A stretch of 64,000 nt of DNA, taken from contig CAWFAI010000001.1 in the NCBI GenBank assembly GCA_963813725.1, positions 4,015 to 68,014 on the forward strand. The letters are read 5' to 3'. The stretch is from VGBV01 sp963813725. Its GTDB lineage: Bacteria; Actinomycetota; Thermoleophilia; Solirubrobacterales; 70-9. Each line of letters starts with the position of its first letter. Position 1 is the stretch's first letter. The notes below the pieces were generated by a model, which saw only the letters and a list, made by a program, of their open reading frames with translations, was not told where the DNA came from and searched no databases. The translations under genes were made by a program, and so were the position numbers. Positions 31,633 to 40,422 of the stretch are shown in pieces.

Positions 31633-32253
31633 TTGAGCTCCGAGCAGCTTCAGATCCTGCCCCTCTGCCTGATCATGGTGATGGGGCCGCAGATCCTGAC
31701 CGCGATCTTCCTCGTCACCAGCAGGGAGGTGGTGAAGAACTCGCTGGCGATGATCGCCGGGGTCGTGCTGGCGGCGAGCCTGGGGCTCGTGATCTGGAGC
31801 GTCGTAGTCCGCGCCGCCGGACTCGACGCCCCCGGCAGCGACAGCCCAAGCACGGCCGACTACATCGTCTCGGGTCTGCTGGCGGTGCTCGCGATCCGCG
31901 TCTGGATGACGCGGGGTAAGGCGGACCTGCCGAAGTGGATGAGCGCATTGCAGGAGGCCGAGCCGAAACGCGCGTTCAGCCTCGGCTTTCTGCTGATCCT
32001 GCTGATGCCGACCGACATCGCGGCCACGATCTCGGCGGCGCACCTGATGAACGAGGCCCAACTGGACGCGATCGACGCCTGGCCGCTGGTGGCGGGGACC
32101 GTGCTGCTGATGTCGCTGCCGTTCCTCGCCTACACGGCGCTCGGGCACCGCGCCCGCGACGCGATGCCCGGCATCAAGGAGTGGCTGACCACCCACTCGT
32201 GGGTGATCAACCTGGTCGTGATCATCTACTTCATCTACGACCTCCTCGGCTAG
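31633..32253 (+). CDS. GAP-family (Sap-like) integral membrane protein
   Basis: A 206-residue protein with six predicted membrane helices: LPLCLIMVMGPQILTAIFLV, SLAMIAGVVLAASLGLVIWS, and after a loop IVSGLLAVLAIRVW, FSLGFLLILLMPTDIAATIS and others. The NxxP/MPTD segment and topology resemble the actinobacterial GAP/Sap family (mycobacterial relatives take part in glycolipid transport). TTG at 31633 is the only start near the first helix. Function here is inferred only at family level. Confidence 0.7.
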   Translation: MSSEQLQILPLCLIMVMGPQILTAIFLVTSREVVKNSLAMIAGVVLAASLGLVIWSVVVRAAGLDAPGSDSPSTADYIVSGLLAVLAIRVWMTRGKADLPKWMSALQEAEPKRAFSLGFLLILLMPTDIAATISAAHLMNEAQLDAIDAWPLVAGTVLLMSLPFLAYTALGHRARDAMPGIKEWLTTHSWVINLVVIIYFIYDLLG

Positions 32254-32330
32254 CGCCGAGAGCTCGCGGTCGCCGCCACTGGGTAGCTGAGACACGGAGG
32301 AGATTTCGCGGGTGCGGCGAAGCCCCGCCT

Positions 32331-32822
32331 GTGATTCCACTCCTGCTGGCTGCCCGGGAGCTTTCCCGGGCGCTCCGCTCCGTCTGGCGCGACCCCGAGA
32401 CCAAGGCGCTGCCCATCGTCGCGGGCGCACTGGTCCTTACGGGGACGATCTTCTACTGGCGCTTCGAGGACTGGACGATCATCGAGTCCCTCTACTTCTG
32501 CATCGTGACGCTGACGACCGTCGGCTACGGGGACTTCACCCCGACGAGCCCAGAGACGCAGATCTTCACGATCGTCTACATCCTCACCGGGTTCGGCGTG
32601 CTCGTCGCCCTGCTGACCTCGGTGGCGGAGAAGTACATCGAGCAGAAGCCGAGGGCGGCGGTGCGCGAGCGCGCCTCGCCGCCCGTCGAGCGCGCAAGCG
32701 GCCCGCTGAGGGAGACGGACCCGCTTAGAGCCGACGCTGCCCGCTGTGACGGGCGACGGCGCCGAAAGCTTGAGCTCGGGTTCGTGGAGCTCGACCCGCA
32801 CCTCCCACGGTTGCTGCTTTAG
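32331..32822 (+). CDS. two-helix potassium channel
   Basis: A 163-residue channel subunit: helix 1 IVAGALVLTGTIFYWRFEDW, pore helix and selectivity filter TLTTVGYGDFTP near residue 62, helix 2 IFTIVYILTGFGVLVALLTS, then a short basic cytoplasmic tail (about 100-163) ending in LELGFVELDPHLPRLLL. No RCK domain is attached; the window encodes separate RCK proteins. GTG at 32331 is the only in-frame start after an upstream stop-free stretch lacking start codons. A tetramer in the membrane is expected. Confidence 0.85.
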   Translation: MIPLLLAARELSRALRSVWRDPETKALPIVAGALVLTGTIFYWRFEDWTIIESLYFCIVTLTTVGYGDFTPTSPETQIFTIVYILTGFGVLVALLTSVAEKYIEQKPRAAVRERASPPVERASGPLRETDPLRADAARCDGRRRRKLELGFVELDPHLPRLLL

Positions 32823-32939
32823 GGTGAACGCCCGTCGGCGCGCGGAATCACACGATCCGGGAGATAGGGGCGGGCGAGGCCCTCGTGAGGCCGATCTCGC
32901 AGGTGTGAGCCGACTGTTCCCGATCCGAAAGGAATCCGA

Positions 32940-33449
32940 ATGTCCGACAGACCAGTCTTCCTCTATGCGGCCATCTACGACGACATCGCCGAGGCGGAGG
33001 CCGACTACGAGGCCGTGTTCGACCTCCACGCCGCGGGGGCGATCGGCACCTTCGACTCGGCGGTGATCGAGAAGGATGCGGACGGCAAGGTCCACGTCCA
33101 CAAGACCGAGAAGCCGACCCAGCACGGCGCCTGGACGGGCGCGGGCGTCGGGGCCTTGGTCGGGCTCCTTTTCCCGCCCGCGCTGATCGGCAGCGCCGTC
33201 GTCGGCGCCACCGCCGGCGGACTGGTCGGGCACCTGCGAGGCGGCATCTCGCGCGGCGACCTCAAGGAGCTCGGCGAGGAGCTCGAAGCCGGAAGCGCCG
33301 CGGTTATCGTGATCGGGGAGTCGAAGATCGAGGAGCAGCTCGAGAAGGCGATCACGCGCGCCAACAAGCTGATCGAGAAGCAGCTGGACGCCGACGCCGA
33401 CGAGCTCAGGCGCGAGCTCGACGCGGCGGCCAAAGAAGACGCGAGCTAG
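32940..33449 (+). CDS. DUF1269-type membrane protein with glycine-rich helices
   Basis: A 169-residue protein. The N-terminal part (FLYAAIYDDIAEAEADYEAV ... GTFDSAVIEK) and the central Gly/Ala-rich hydrophobic region (GAGVGALVGLLFPPALIG, VVGATAGGLVGHLRGG) match the DUF1269 family; the C-terminus is a charged helix (EEQLEKAITRANKLIEKQLD). ATG follows AAAGGAAT. These proteins are often stress-related, but no activity is established. It is followed by a lipoprotein gene after 13 bases. Confidence 0.8.
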   Translation: MSDRPVFLYAAIYDDIAEAEADYEAVFDLHAAGAIGTFDSAVIEKDADGKVHVHKTEKPTQHGAWTGAGVGALVGLLFPPALIGSAVVGATAGGLVGHLRGGISRGDLKELGEELEAGSAAVIVIGESKIEEQLEKAITRANKLIEKQLDADADELRRELDAAAKEDAS

Positions 33450-33462
33450 GAGCTGATTCCAG

Positions 33463-33891
33463 ATGAAGAGCCGAGCCATCCGAATGATGCTGGTCGCCAT
33501 GATCTCCGCCGCCGCCCTCGGGGCTCTCACGGGATGCGGGGACGACGACGATGAGACAACGACCGAGGCGACAACGACCACCGAGGCAACGACGTCGACG
33601 CCCGCCGAGGATTCGGTCCAACAGGCTGTTGATGGTGCGGTGAGCTCGTGTAGCGACTCGGCCGCTGAAATCGAAGGCGAGGCGGCGAGGACCACGGCCG
33701 AGACCGCGTGCAAGCAGGTCGGGCAGCAGCTGGATCAGGAGGTCGCGAGCCTGTCCGAGTCGGCCCGCCAGAACGCGGACACAGCGCTGAAGGAGTTGAG
33801 CGCCAAGTGCCGCACCCGGGCAGCCGACTTCCCTCAGGCAGTGCAGCCGACGATCCTGGCGGCCTGCGATCAGATAGCGGCCGCGGGCTAG
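33463..33891 (+). CDS. lipoprotein of unknown function
   Basis: A 142-residue predicted lipoprotein: signal with lipobox LTGC at about residues 22-25, an Asp run, a Thr-rich linker (residues about 30-50), then a helical domain with three cysteines after the linker (VSSCSDSAAEIEG, TACKQVGQQ, SAKCRTRA, LAACDQI). The even Cys pattern suggests disulfides outside the membrane. GGAGCTGAT upstream is a plausible ribosome-binding site. Probably an operon with the DUF1269 gene. Confidence 0.72.
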   Translation: MKSRAIRMMLVAMISAAALGALTGCGDDDDETTTEATTTTEATTSTPAEDSVQQAVDGAVSSCSDSAAEIEGEAARTTAETACKQVGQQLDQEVASLSESARQNADTALKELSAKCRTRAADFPQAVQPTILAACDQIAAAG

Positions 33892-33935
33892 CTGGCCGGG
33901 CCGGACTGCCCGGAATGGATCGAGAGGAGCTTCGC

Positions 33936-33941
33936 TAGCTT
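33936..33941 (+). promoter_or_regulatory. -10 element of leaderless promoter (yjbQ-like gene)
   Basis: TAGCTT, seven bases, then GTG at 33949. Confidence 0.55.
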
Positions 33942-33948
33942 CCCGGCG

Positions 33949-34368
33949 GTGGCGAGCCACACCGAGGAGCTGTCCGTTTCGACCCGCGGCGATGCCGATG
34001 TGATCGACATCACCGCCGCAGGTCCAGAGCGTCGTCGACGCGGCTCCCTCCAGCGAGGGGGTCGCGACGGCGTTCGTGCGCGGCTCGACCGCCGCGATCT
34101 CGACGATGGAGTTCGAGCCCGGCGGCGTCGCCGACCTGCGCGGCGCTGCTCGACCGCCTGATTCCCGCCCGAGGGCGACTACGAGCACAACAGGCTGAAC
34201 CACGACACGAACTCCCACGCCCACCAGCGCGCGACCCTGGTCGGGCCCTCCGAGCAGGTGCCGGTGATGGACGGCCGGCTGGCGCTCGGCACCTGGCAGC
34301 AGCTGGTGCTGATCGACTTCGACGACCGGCCCCGCGAGCGCACCGTGATCGTCCAGGTCAGCTCGTGA
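33949..34368 (+). CDS. YjbQ-family protein (UPF0047), three frameshifts in this sequence
   Basis: No single frame covers this gene, but joining three frames gives about 138 residues of a YjbQ protein: HTEELSVSTRGDADVIDITA, then VQSVVDAAPSSEGVATAFV and GSTAAISTMEFEPGGVADLR, and finally EGDYEHNRLNHDTNSHAHQR with GRLALGTWQQLVLIDFDDRP. The NHDxNxxAH and LGTWQ segments are family signatures; some members have been linked to secondary thiamine-phosphate synthesis. Breaks lie near 34020, 34141 and 34168, each explained by one extra base (420 bases = 417 + 3). The stop overlaps the next GTG (GTGA). Confidence 0.78.
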
Positions 34369-35351
34369 GCGAGCGGGCCGAGCGCGGCTGGGTCATCGCC
34401 GCCGCGCTGGGCGCAGCGCTCGTGGTGGTGGCGGTCCTGGCGATCGCCGGGGTGTTCGACGCAGGCGATTCGGAGCCCGTGGCGGACGACTTCGGGGCTG
34501 CGGTCAACGTGCCCGAGCCGAGCGCGCCCCAGCAGCCGTCGGTGAAACGCATCGAGGTCGGCGGCAGGCCGGACACGATCGCCGCCGGCGCCGGCTTCGT
34601 CTGGGTCGCCGACTCGCTGGCGGGCTCGCTGAAGCGGATCAACCCGCGCAGCGACCGCCCCACCCCGGTAGAGGCCGCGGGCTTTCCCACCGACGTCAGC
34701 GCCGGCGAGGGAGGCGCCTGGCTGGCGCTGCCCGACCGCGGCGCCGTGCAGCGGGTGACGATGGCGGGCCCCGGCGAGCCCGCGAAGGTGCGCGGCTTCC
34801 CCTTCCAGATCGCGGCCGGCGAGGGCGGCGTCTGGGCGATGTCGCAGAAGGCGGTGGAGCGAATCGATCCCTCGAGCGGCGAGGCCGATGGCTCCCCGAC
34901 CTCGCTCGAGGGAAGCGGCGCCGCAATCGCCGCCGGCGAGGGCTGGGTCTGGGTCGTGCGCCGCAACCGCGAGGTGGTCCGCATCAGCCCGGATGACGGC
35001 GAGCTCGCCGACGGAGTGGCCGCCGTGCCGGGGGCATTCAGCGTCACCGTCGGGGAGTCGGCCGCCTGGGCCCTCGGCACCGACGGCAACCTGACCCGGA
35101 TCGACCCCGGGACCGGCGAGGCCGCCGGCGACCCGGTCCCGACCGGCCAGCCGCTCGACGTGGCGGCCGGGCTGGGCTACGTCTGGGTCGCGAGCGCCAA
35201 CGGCACCGTGCTGCGCATCGATCCCAAGACCGGTACCGAGGCCGGCGCGCCGCTGGAGGCCGGCAAGGAGGCGCAGTCGATCGCGGTCGGGGAGGGAGCC
35301 GTCTGGGTCGCATCTCCGGCCGACGGGGCCGTGTTCAGGGTCACCCCGTAG
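34365..35351 (+). CDS. membrane-anchored beta-propeller protein
   Basis: A 328-residue protein: N-terminal membrane anchor (VIAAALGAALVVVAVLAIAG, residues about 10-29), a Pro-rich linker, then a seven-fold-like series of about 40-residue blades, each with a GxVWVA or GxxW motif and a following xRIDP turn (GAGFVWVADSLAGSLKRINP; GLGYVWVASANGTVLRIDP). This is the YVTN/NHL-like propeller pattern. It is extracytoplasmic and probably binds a protein or carbohydrate; no catalytic residues are evident. GTG at 34365 is coupled to the yjbQ-like gene. Confidence 0.78.
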   Translation: MSERAERGWVIAAALGAALVVVAVLAIAGVFDAGDSEPVADDFGAAVNVPEPSAPQQPSVKRIEVGGRPDTIAAGAGFVWVADSLAGSLKRINPRSDRPTPVEAAGFPTDVSAGEGGAWLALPDRGAVQRVTMAGPGEPAKVRGFPFQIAAGEGGVWAMSQKAVERIDPSSGEADGSPTSLEGSGAAIAAGEGWVWVVRRNREVVRISPDDGELADGVAAVPGAFSVTVGESAAWALGTDGNLTRIDPGTGEAAGDPVPTGQPLDVAAGLGYVWVASANGTVLRIDPKTGTEAGAPLEAGKEAQSIAVGEGAVWVASPADGAVFRVTP

Positions 35352-35393
35352 CTCCACGCCCGGCCCCACCTTGGATGGCGCTGGCGCGAGGGA

Positions 35394-35399
35394 TATGGT
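35394..35399 (+). promoter_or_regulatory. -10 element of leaderless promoter (ROK kinase)
   Basis: TATGGT, seven bases, then GTG at 35407. The hexamer overlaps an in-frame ATG at 35395 that could otherwise be mistaken for the start. Confidence 0.5.
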
Positions 35400-35406
35400 C
35401 TCGCCC

Positions 35407-36390
35407 GTGAGCCCTGCGAAACCGGCCTCGGCCAGGGGCGGCATCGACCTCGGCGGCACCAAGATCCAGACGGTCGTCGTCAGCGCCCGCAACAAGGTCC
35501 TCGGCGAGGCGCGCGTCCCGACCCCGACCAAGGGCGGCCCGAAGGACGTGGCCGCGGCGATGGCCGGCGCCCTGCGGGACGCCGCCGAGCAGGCCGGGGT
35601 CGAGACGAAGTCGCTGGTCGGCGTCGGCGTCGGCTCGCCCGGGGACGCAGACGAGGGGACCGGCGTGGTCTCGAACGCCCGCAACCTGCCCGGCTGGAAG
35701 GGGTCGTTCCCTCTGGCCGAGAAGCTCTCGGCGGACCTCGGCACGCCGGTCAAGATCGGCAACGACGTCCAGGTCGCCGTCGACGGCGAGTTCCAGCTGG
35801 GCGCCGGCAAGCCCTACAAGACCGTCCTCGGCGCGTTCTGGGGCACCGGCGTCGGCGGCGGGCTGATCCTCAGCGGCAAGCCGTGGCTGGGCCGCGGCGC
35901 CGCGGGCGAGATCGGCCACGTGGTGATCCGCCGCGGCGGGCCCAAGTGCAGCGCCGGCCACCCGGGGTGCATGGAGGCCTACGCGGGCAGGGCCTCGATG
36001 GAGGCCGAGGCCAGGCGACTCGAGAAGAAGGGCGAGAAGACGAAGCTGTTCAAGATCATGGAGGAGCGCGGCCGCGACCGGCTCACGAGCGGCGTCTGGG
36101 AACGCGCCCTGAAGCACGGGGACCCGGTGGCGGAGCACCTGATCAAGCGCGCCACGAAGGCGCTCGGCGAAGGACTCTCGTCCGCGATCAACCTGCTCGA
36201 TCCCGAGGCCGTGATCATCGGCGGCGGCATGGGAACCCGCTTCGGCGAGCAGTACATGCCCCACATCAAGAAGTCGATGGAGCCCTACCTGTTCGACTCC
36301 GAGAACCCGCCGCCCATGCTGCTGGCCTCGCTCGGCGACCTGGGCGGCGCGATCGGCGCGGCGCTGCTGGCTAAGCGCGCGAAGGCCTAG
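35407..36390 (+). CDS. ROK-family sugar kinase (glucokinase-like)
   Basis: A 327-residue ROK protein without a DNA-binding domain, so a kinase: GGIDLGGTKIQTVVVSA is the ATP phosphate loop, VGVGSPGDADEG and IGNDVQVAVDGEF (catalytic Asp) follow, then WGTGVGGGLILSGK and AGEIGHVVIRRGGPKC. The zinc motif of ROK proteins, normally CxCGxxGC, here reads CSAGHPGC: the second cysteine is alanine. Substrate is probably glucose or a related hexose. Start GTG at 35407 is preferred over ATG 35395 and TTG 35371 on the basis of the -10 spacing. Confidence 0.88.
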   Translation: MSPAKPASARGGIDLGGTKIQTVVVSARNKVLGEARVPTPTKGGPKDVAAAMAGALRDAAEQAGVETKSLVGVGVGSPGDADEGTGVVSNARNLPGWKGSFPLAEKLSADLGTPVKIGNDVQVAVDGEFQLGAGKPYKTVLGAFWGTGVGGGLILSGKPWLGRGAAGEIGHVVIRRGGPKCSAGHPGCMEAYAGRASMEAEARRLEKKGEKTKLFKIMEERGRDRLTSGVWERALKHGDPVAEHLIKRATKALGEGLSSAINLLDPEAVIIGGGMGTRFGEQYMPHIKKSMEPYLFDSENPPPMLLASLGDLGGAIGAALLAKRAKA

Positions 36391-36395
36391 GCGAG

Positions 36396-36860
36396 GTGCC
36401 GGTGGCAGACCGCCCAGAGCGCACCCGGCTGGCTACCCGCCTGTTGTCCGACAGGCTCACCGCCCGGCGAGCGGCTTTGATCATCGGGGCCTTCACCGTG
36501 GCGGTCACGCTGATCGCCGCCCTGCTCGCTTTCCTGCTCGACCGCGAGGACTTCCCGAACTACGGGATCTCGGTCTGGTGGGCGCTGCAGACCGTGACCA
36601 CCGTCGGATACGGGGACTTCGTGCCCACCAACACCGAGGGCCGCCTGATCGGCTCCGTGGTCATGGTCGTGGGGGTCGGGTTCCTCGCCGTGGTCACGGC
36701 CTCGATCGCCGCGAGCTTCGTGGAGACCGCGAGGCGGCGGCTCGGCGAGCACCCCGACCACGAGGAGCTGACCCGGAAGCTCGACCAGATCGTGGACAGG
36801 CTCGAGCGCCTCGAGACGGCGATCGGGCGCTCGCAGGAGAGGCCCAAGCGCGACCCCTGA
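36396..36860 (+). CDS. two-helix potassium channel with coiled C-terminus
   Basis: A 154-residue channel: helix 1 AALIIGAFTVAVTLIAALLA, filter TVTTVGYGDFVP near residue 71, helix 2 SVVMVVGVGFLAVVTASIAA, then an amphipathic C-terminal helix (ELTRKLDQIVDRLERLETAI) that likely forms a tetrameric coiled coil. It is the second K+ channel within 4.5 kb. It begins six bases after the ROK kinase stop, with GGCGAGG upstream of the GTG; a second in-frame GTG lies two codons later. Confidence 0.85.
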   Translation: MPVADRPERTRLATRLLSDRLTARRAALIIGAFTVAVTLIAALLAFLLDREDFPNYGISVWWALQTVTTVGYGDFVPTNTEGRLIGSVVMVVGVGFLAVVTASIAASFVETARRRLGEHPDHEELTRKLDQIVDRLERLETAIGRSQERPKRDP

Positions 36861-36875
36861 ACGGGGTTCTCCTAC

Positions 36876-36881
36876 TAGGAT
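36876..36881 (+). promoter_or_regulatory. -10 element of leaderless promoter (MFS exporter)
   Basis: TAGGAT, six bases, then ATG at 36888. Confidence 0.6.
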
Positions 36882-36887
36882 CGCCGC

Positions 36888-38480
36888 ATGGGTAAGTGGG
36901 GTGTCTTGGCGGTGCTGGGCGCCGCGCAGTTCCTCATGGTCCTGGATCAGGCGGTGATGAACGTGGCCATCTCCCAGCTGGTCGAGGACTTCGACACGAC
37001 CGTCACCACGATCCAGGCGGTGATCGCGTTCTACGCGCTGACGATGGCCGCGCTGATGCTGACCGGCGGCAAGCTCGGAGACATCCTCGGCCGGCGGCGC
37101 GCGTTCGTGATCGGGATGTGCATCTACGCGACCGGCTCCGGCCTGACCGCCGCCTCGTGGAGCGTCCCCACCCTGATGCTGGGCTGGTCGGTCCTGGAGG
37201 GGATCGGCGCGGCGCTCGTGCTGCCGGCGCTCGTTGCGCTCGTCGCCAGCAACTACAAGGGCGCCGACCGGGCGATCGCCTACGGCGTGCTGGGCGGCAT
37301 CGCCGGCGCCGGGATCGCGGTCGGCCCCATCCTCGGCGGCTGGGCCACCACCGAGCTGAGCTGGCGGGTGGTATTCGTCGGCGAGGTACTCGTCGCAATC
37401 GCGATCCTGCTGGGCTCGCGGCTGCTGTCGGAGCCGGACCGTGAGGGCGCCAAGCCGAGGCTGGACTGGGTGGGCAGCGTGCTCTCGGCGATGGGCCTCG
37501 CGCTGATCGTCATCGGAGTGCTGCAGGCCAGCAACTGGGGCTGGCTGAGGCCGCTCAACTCGCCGGTCGAGCCCTTCGGCTTCTCGCTGACTCCGTTCGT
37601 GATCGCGGCCGGCGCGGTGGTCCTCGGCGGCTTTCGCGCGTGGGAACGCCGGCGCGAGGCCGCGGGCGCGGACCCGCTGGTCCACTTCAGCCTGCTCGGG
37701 ATCCCCACGCTCCGCGGCGGGCTGGTGATGCTGCTGGCCCAGAACCTGATCCTGATGGGGATCTTCTTCACCGTCCCCCTCTTCCTGCAGGTGGTTCAGG
37801 GCCTCGACGCCCTGGAGACCGGGGTGCGCATGCTGCCGGCGTCGATCGGCCTTTTCGTCGCGGCACTGGGCGGCTCGGCGCTGGCCTCGCGCTTCCCGCC
37901 GCGGCCCCTGGTGCGCGTCGGGCTGGCGATCGTGTTCGTCTCGACGCTGATGCTGTTGGGAACGATCGACACCGAGCTCGACGACGGCGCCTTCCTCACC
38001 GCGATGGGGGTGCTCGGGATCGGGATGGGACTCGTCATCTCCCAGCTCGCGAACGTCGCCCAGTCCTCCGTCGGGGACGCCGACCGCAGCGAGGCCGGCG
38101 GCCTACAGAACACCGCTCAGCAGCTCGGCTCTTCGATGGGCACGGCCTTCCTCGGCGCGGTCGTGATCACGGGCCTGCTCATGGCCTTCACCGCGAACCT
38201 GGCCGACAACCCCCAGATCTCGGACGACGTGCAGGAGCAGGTCGAGGTGAAGCTGAGCGCCGGCGGCAGCTTCGTCTCCTCGGATCAGGTCGCGGCCAGC
38301 GCGGCCGAGGAGGGACTCGACGACGAGACCGCCGACGCGCTGGTCGCGGACTACGAGGACGCGCAGTTGAAGGCGCTGAAGACGGCCTTCCTGTTCGCGT
38401 CCATGATCGTGCTCGCCTCGTTCTGGGCGACGCAGGCGACTGCCGACACGCCGCTTCGCCGAGATCCAGGCCGGGGCTGA
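36888..38480 (+). CDS. MFS drug:H+ antiporter, 14-helix DHA2 type
   Basis: A 530-residue major facilitator with about 14 membrane helices. QFLMVLDQAVMNVAISQLVE is motif D1 of the DHA2 (EmrB/QacA) group; GKLGDILGRRRAFVIGM is motif A; GGIAGAGIAVGPILGGW is the antiporter motif C. A soluble extracytoplasmic loop with EDAQLKALKTAF precedes the last helix. It exports hydrophobic or cationic compounds in exchange for protons. The leaderless ATG at 36888 fits exactly. It is convergent with the acyltransferase gene. Confidence 0.9.
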   Translation: MGKWGVLAVLGAAQFLMVLDQAVMNVAISQLVEDFDTTVTTIQAVIAFYALTMAALMLTGGKLGDILGRRRAFVIGMCIYATGSGLTAASWSVPTLMLGWSVLEGIGAALVLPALVALVASNYKGADRAIAYGVLGGIAGAGIAVGPILGGWATTELSWRVVFVGEVLVAIAILLGSRLLSEPDREGAKPRLDWVGSVLSAMGLALIVIGVLQASNWGWLRPLNSPVEPFGFSLTPFVIAAGAVVLGGFRAWERRREAAGADPLVHFSLLGIPTLRGGLVMLLAQNLILMGIFFTVPLFLQVVQGLDALETGVRMLPASIGLFVAALGGSALASRFPPRPLVRVGLAIVFVSTLMLLGTIDTELDDGAFLTAMGVLGIGMGLVISQLANVAQSSVGDADRSEAGGLQNTAQQLGSSMGTAFLGAVVITGLLMAFTANLADNPQISDDVQEQVEVKLSAGGSFVSSDQVAASAAEEGLDDETADALVADYEDAQLKALKTAFLFASMIVLASFWATQATADTPLRRDPGRG

Positions 38481-38520
38481 TCCCGGCACGGCCGAGCCCG
38501 CGCCGGCCTGACCGTCGCTC

Positions 38521-39107
38521 CTAGCGCTGCCGAAACTCGATCTCGCGGATCACCTTGGCCGGGGATCCCGCCGCGATCACGCCCGGCGGCAGGTCGCGGG
38601 TGACGACGGAGTTGGAGCCGATCACGCAGCGCTCGCCGATCTGACGCCGCCGGTGACGACGCAGTTGACGCCGAACCAGCAGTTGTCGCCGATCCGCACC
38701 GGGCCCTTCGGCTCGAAGCCCTGCCAGGTGATCGGCTTGGTCGGGTCGTCGTAGCGGTGGTCGGAGTCGCCGACGAAGCAGTGGTTGGCGAACATCACGT
38801 GGTCGCCGATCTCGATCAGCTCGACCGCCGCCAGCATCGTCTCGCGGTTCAGAAAGCAACCCTGCCCGATCGTGATCCGGGCCTCCGGCCCGAGCGTCAG
38901 CCAGCAGCCGGGCTCCAGCAGCGTGTCCGGGCCGATCTGGAGCCTGCCCTCGTCGAACGCCTCGAGCACCTCCCCCTCGACCGGGTGCCGGATGAAGAAC
39001 CCGCCGCGCGCCGCGTGGCCGTCGATCCGCCTGCGGTTGCGCGGGCGGTGGTTGCGCTCGTAGCGGCGCCGCTTGACGCGCCAGGCCCTCCAGTCAGCGA
39101 GGCTCAC
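38521..39107 (-). CDS. left-handed beta-helix (hexapeptide) O-acetyltransferase-like protein, one frameshift
   Basis: About 195 residues. The N-terminal part is basic (VKRRRYERNHRPRNRRR), then hexapeptide repeats: LQIGPDTLLEPGCWLTLGPE, ARITIGQGCFLNRETMLA, VMFANHCFVGDSDHRYDD and VRIGDNCWFGVNCVVTGG. A base is missing near 38642; after it IGERCVIGSNSVVTRDLPPG and VIAAGSPAKVIREIEF finish the classical acetyltransferase C-terminus. The probable active His is in SDHRYDD. It modifies a sugar or polyol, target unknown. GTG at 39107 starts the frame. Confidence 0.82.
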
Positions 39108-39232
39108 GCGGCAAGCGTCGCATAGACCTATTGATCGGGGTGCCTTTCACCCGCAACAGGTGATGCCGCCGCCTGCCTCAGTAGTAGTGTCCCCCCGGCC
39201 GACGCTCAGCTAGGGGAAGGAGAGGGGCCGGA

Positions 39233-40411
39233 ATGGACCAGGTGGATCCGGGCAGCAGCCGCCAGCACCGCAAGCTGGGCGTCGCGCTGATCGTCGTCGG
39301 CGCGCTCGTCGCCTTCCTCGCCGTGTTCTCGATCTGGGCGAACCGGCAGCTGCTGGAGACCGACAACTGGGTCAAGACCAGCAGCGAGCTGCTCGAGGAC
39401 GAGGAGATCCGCACGCAGCTCTCCAACTTCATGGTCGACACGCTCTACGCCAACGTCGACATCCAGGGCGAGCTCCAGCAGGCGCTGCCGCCCAGGCTGC
39501 AGCCGCTGGCGGCGCCGGCAGCGGGCGCCATCCGCCAGCTGATCGACCAACTCGCCAACGAGGCGCTGCAGCGCCCGCGGGTGCAGCAAGCCTGGGAGAC
39601 AATCAACCGGGCCGCTCACGAGAAACTGATCACGGTCGTGGAAGACGACACCGGCGAGCCGGTGACCCTTGACCTGGGGACCATCGTCGAGGAGGTCGGC
39701 AGTCAGGCGGGGCTCAACGTCGCGGGCAAGCTGCCCCCGGACGCGGGCCAGATCGAGGTGATTCCGGCCGATGACCTCTCCGGCGCCCGCCAGATCGTCA
39801 ACCTGATCGAGAAGCTCGCCGTCTGGCTGACGCTGCTGGCGCTGATCCTGTTCGGCGTGGCCATCTACCTCGCCCGCGGCTGGCGCCGCGAGGCGCTGCG
39901 CGCGGTCGGCTTCGCCTTCATAGTCGTCGGTATCGCGATCGCCGCCGTTCGCGGCCTGGCCGGGAACTATGTCGTGGATGCCCTGGCGTCAACGGCCGCG
40001 GTCGAACCGGCCGTCCAAGACACCTGGGACATCAGCACCTCGCTGCTCTCGGGGGGCGCGGGGGCCATGGTCTTCTACGGAATCGTGATCGTGCTCGGCG
40101 CCTGGCTGGCTGGGCCCGGCGGACTCGCGACCAGTGCGCGCCGGACGCTGACCCCGTTGATGCACCAGCGCGCGATCGGCTACGCGGTGCTTATCGTCCT
40201 GCTCCTGGTCCTGTTCTGGTGGGCGCCCACCGAGGGCTTCAAGCGGCTGCCGATCTCGCTGCTGATCATCGCCCTGTTCGTCGTCGGCTTCGAGTTCCTG
40301 CGCCGCCAGGCGGTGCGGGAGTTCCCGGACGAAACTTGGGAGAAGGCCCAGGAGCGCTGGCGCCGGGGCGGCAGCTCCCTGCTGAGCCGCCGCAAGACCG
40401 GCAGCGACTGA
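39233..40411 (+). CDS. conserved integral membrane protein
   Basis: A 392-residue protein: membrane helix 1 VALIVVGALVAFLAVFSIWA, a large extracytoplasmic helical domain (about 35-195, with TDNWVKTSSELLEDEEIRTQ), then four membrane helices (LAVWLTLLALILFGVAIYLA; VGFAFIVVGIAIAAVRGLA; AMVFYGIVIVLGAWLAG; AVLIVLLLVLFWWAP and a following one) and a charged tail. The architecture matches uncharacterised actinobacterial membrane proteins; no function is known. AGGAGAGG precedes the ATG. The next gene starts 11 bases after the stop. Confidence 0.72.
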   Translation: MDQVDPGSSRQHRKLGVALIVVGALVAFLAVFSIWANRQLLETDNWVKTSSELLEDEEIRTQLSNFMVDTLYANVDIQGELQQALPPRLQPLAAPAAGAIRQLIDQLANEALQRPRVQQAWETINRAAHEKLITVVEDDTGEPVTLDLGTIVEEVGSQAGLNVAGKLPPDAGQIEVIPADDLSGARQIVNLIEKLAVWLTLLALILFGVAIYLARGWRREALRAVGFAFIVVGIAIAAVRGLAGNYVVDALASTAAVEPAVQDTWDISTSLLSGGAGAMVFYGIVIVLGAWLAGPGGLATSARRTLTPLMHQRAIGYAVLIVLLLVLFWWAPTEGFKRLPISLLIIALFVVGFEFLRRQAVREFPDETWEKAQERWRRGGSSLLSRRKTGSD

Positions 40412-40422
40412 CGGCCGCGACC

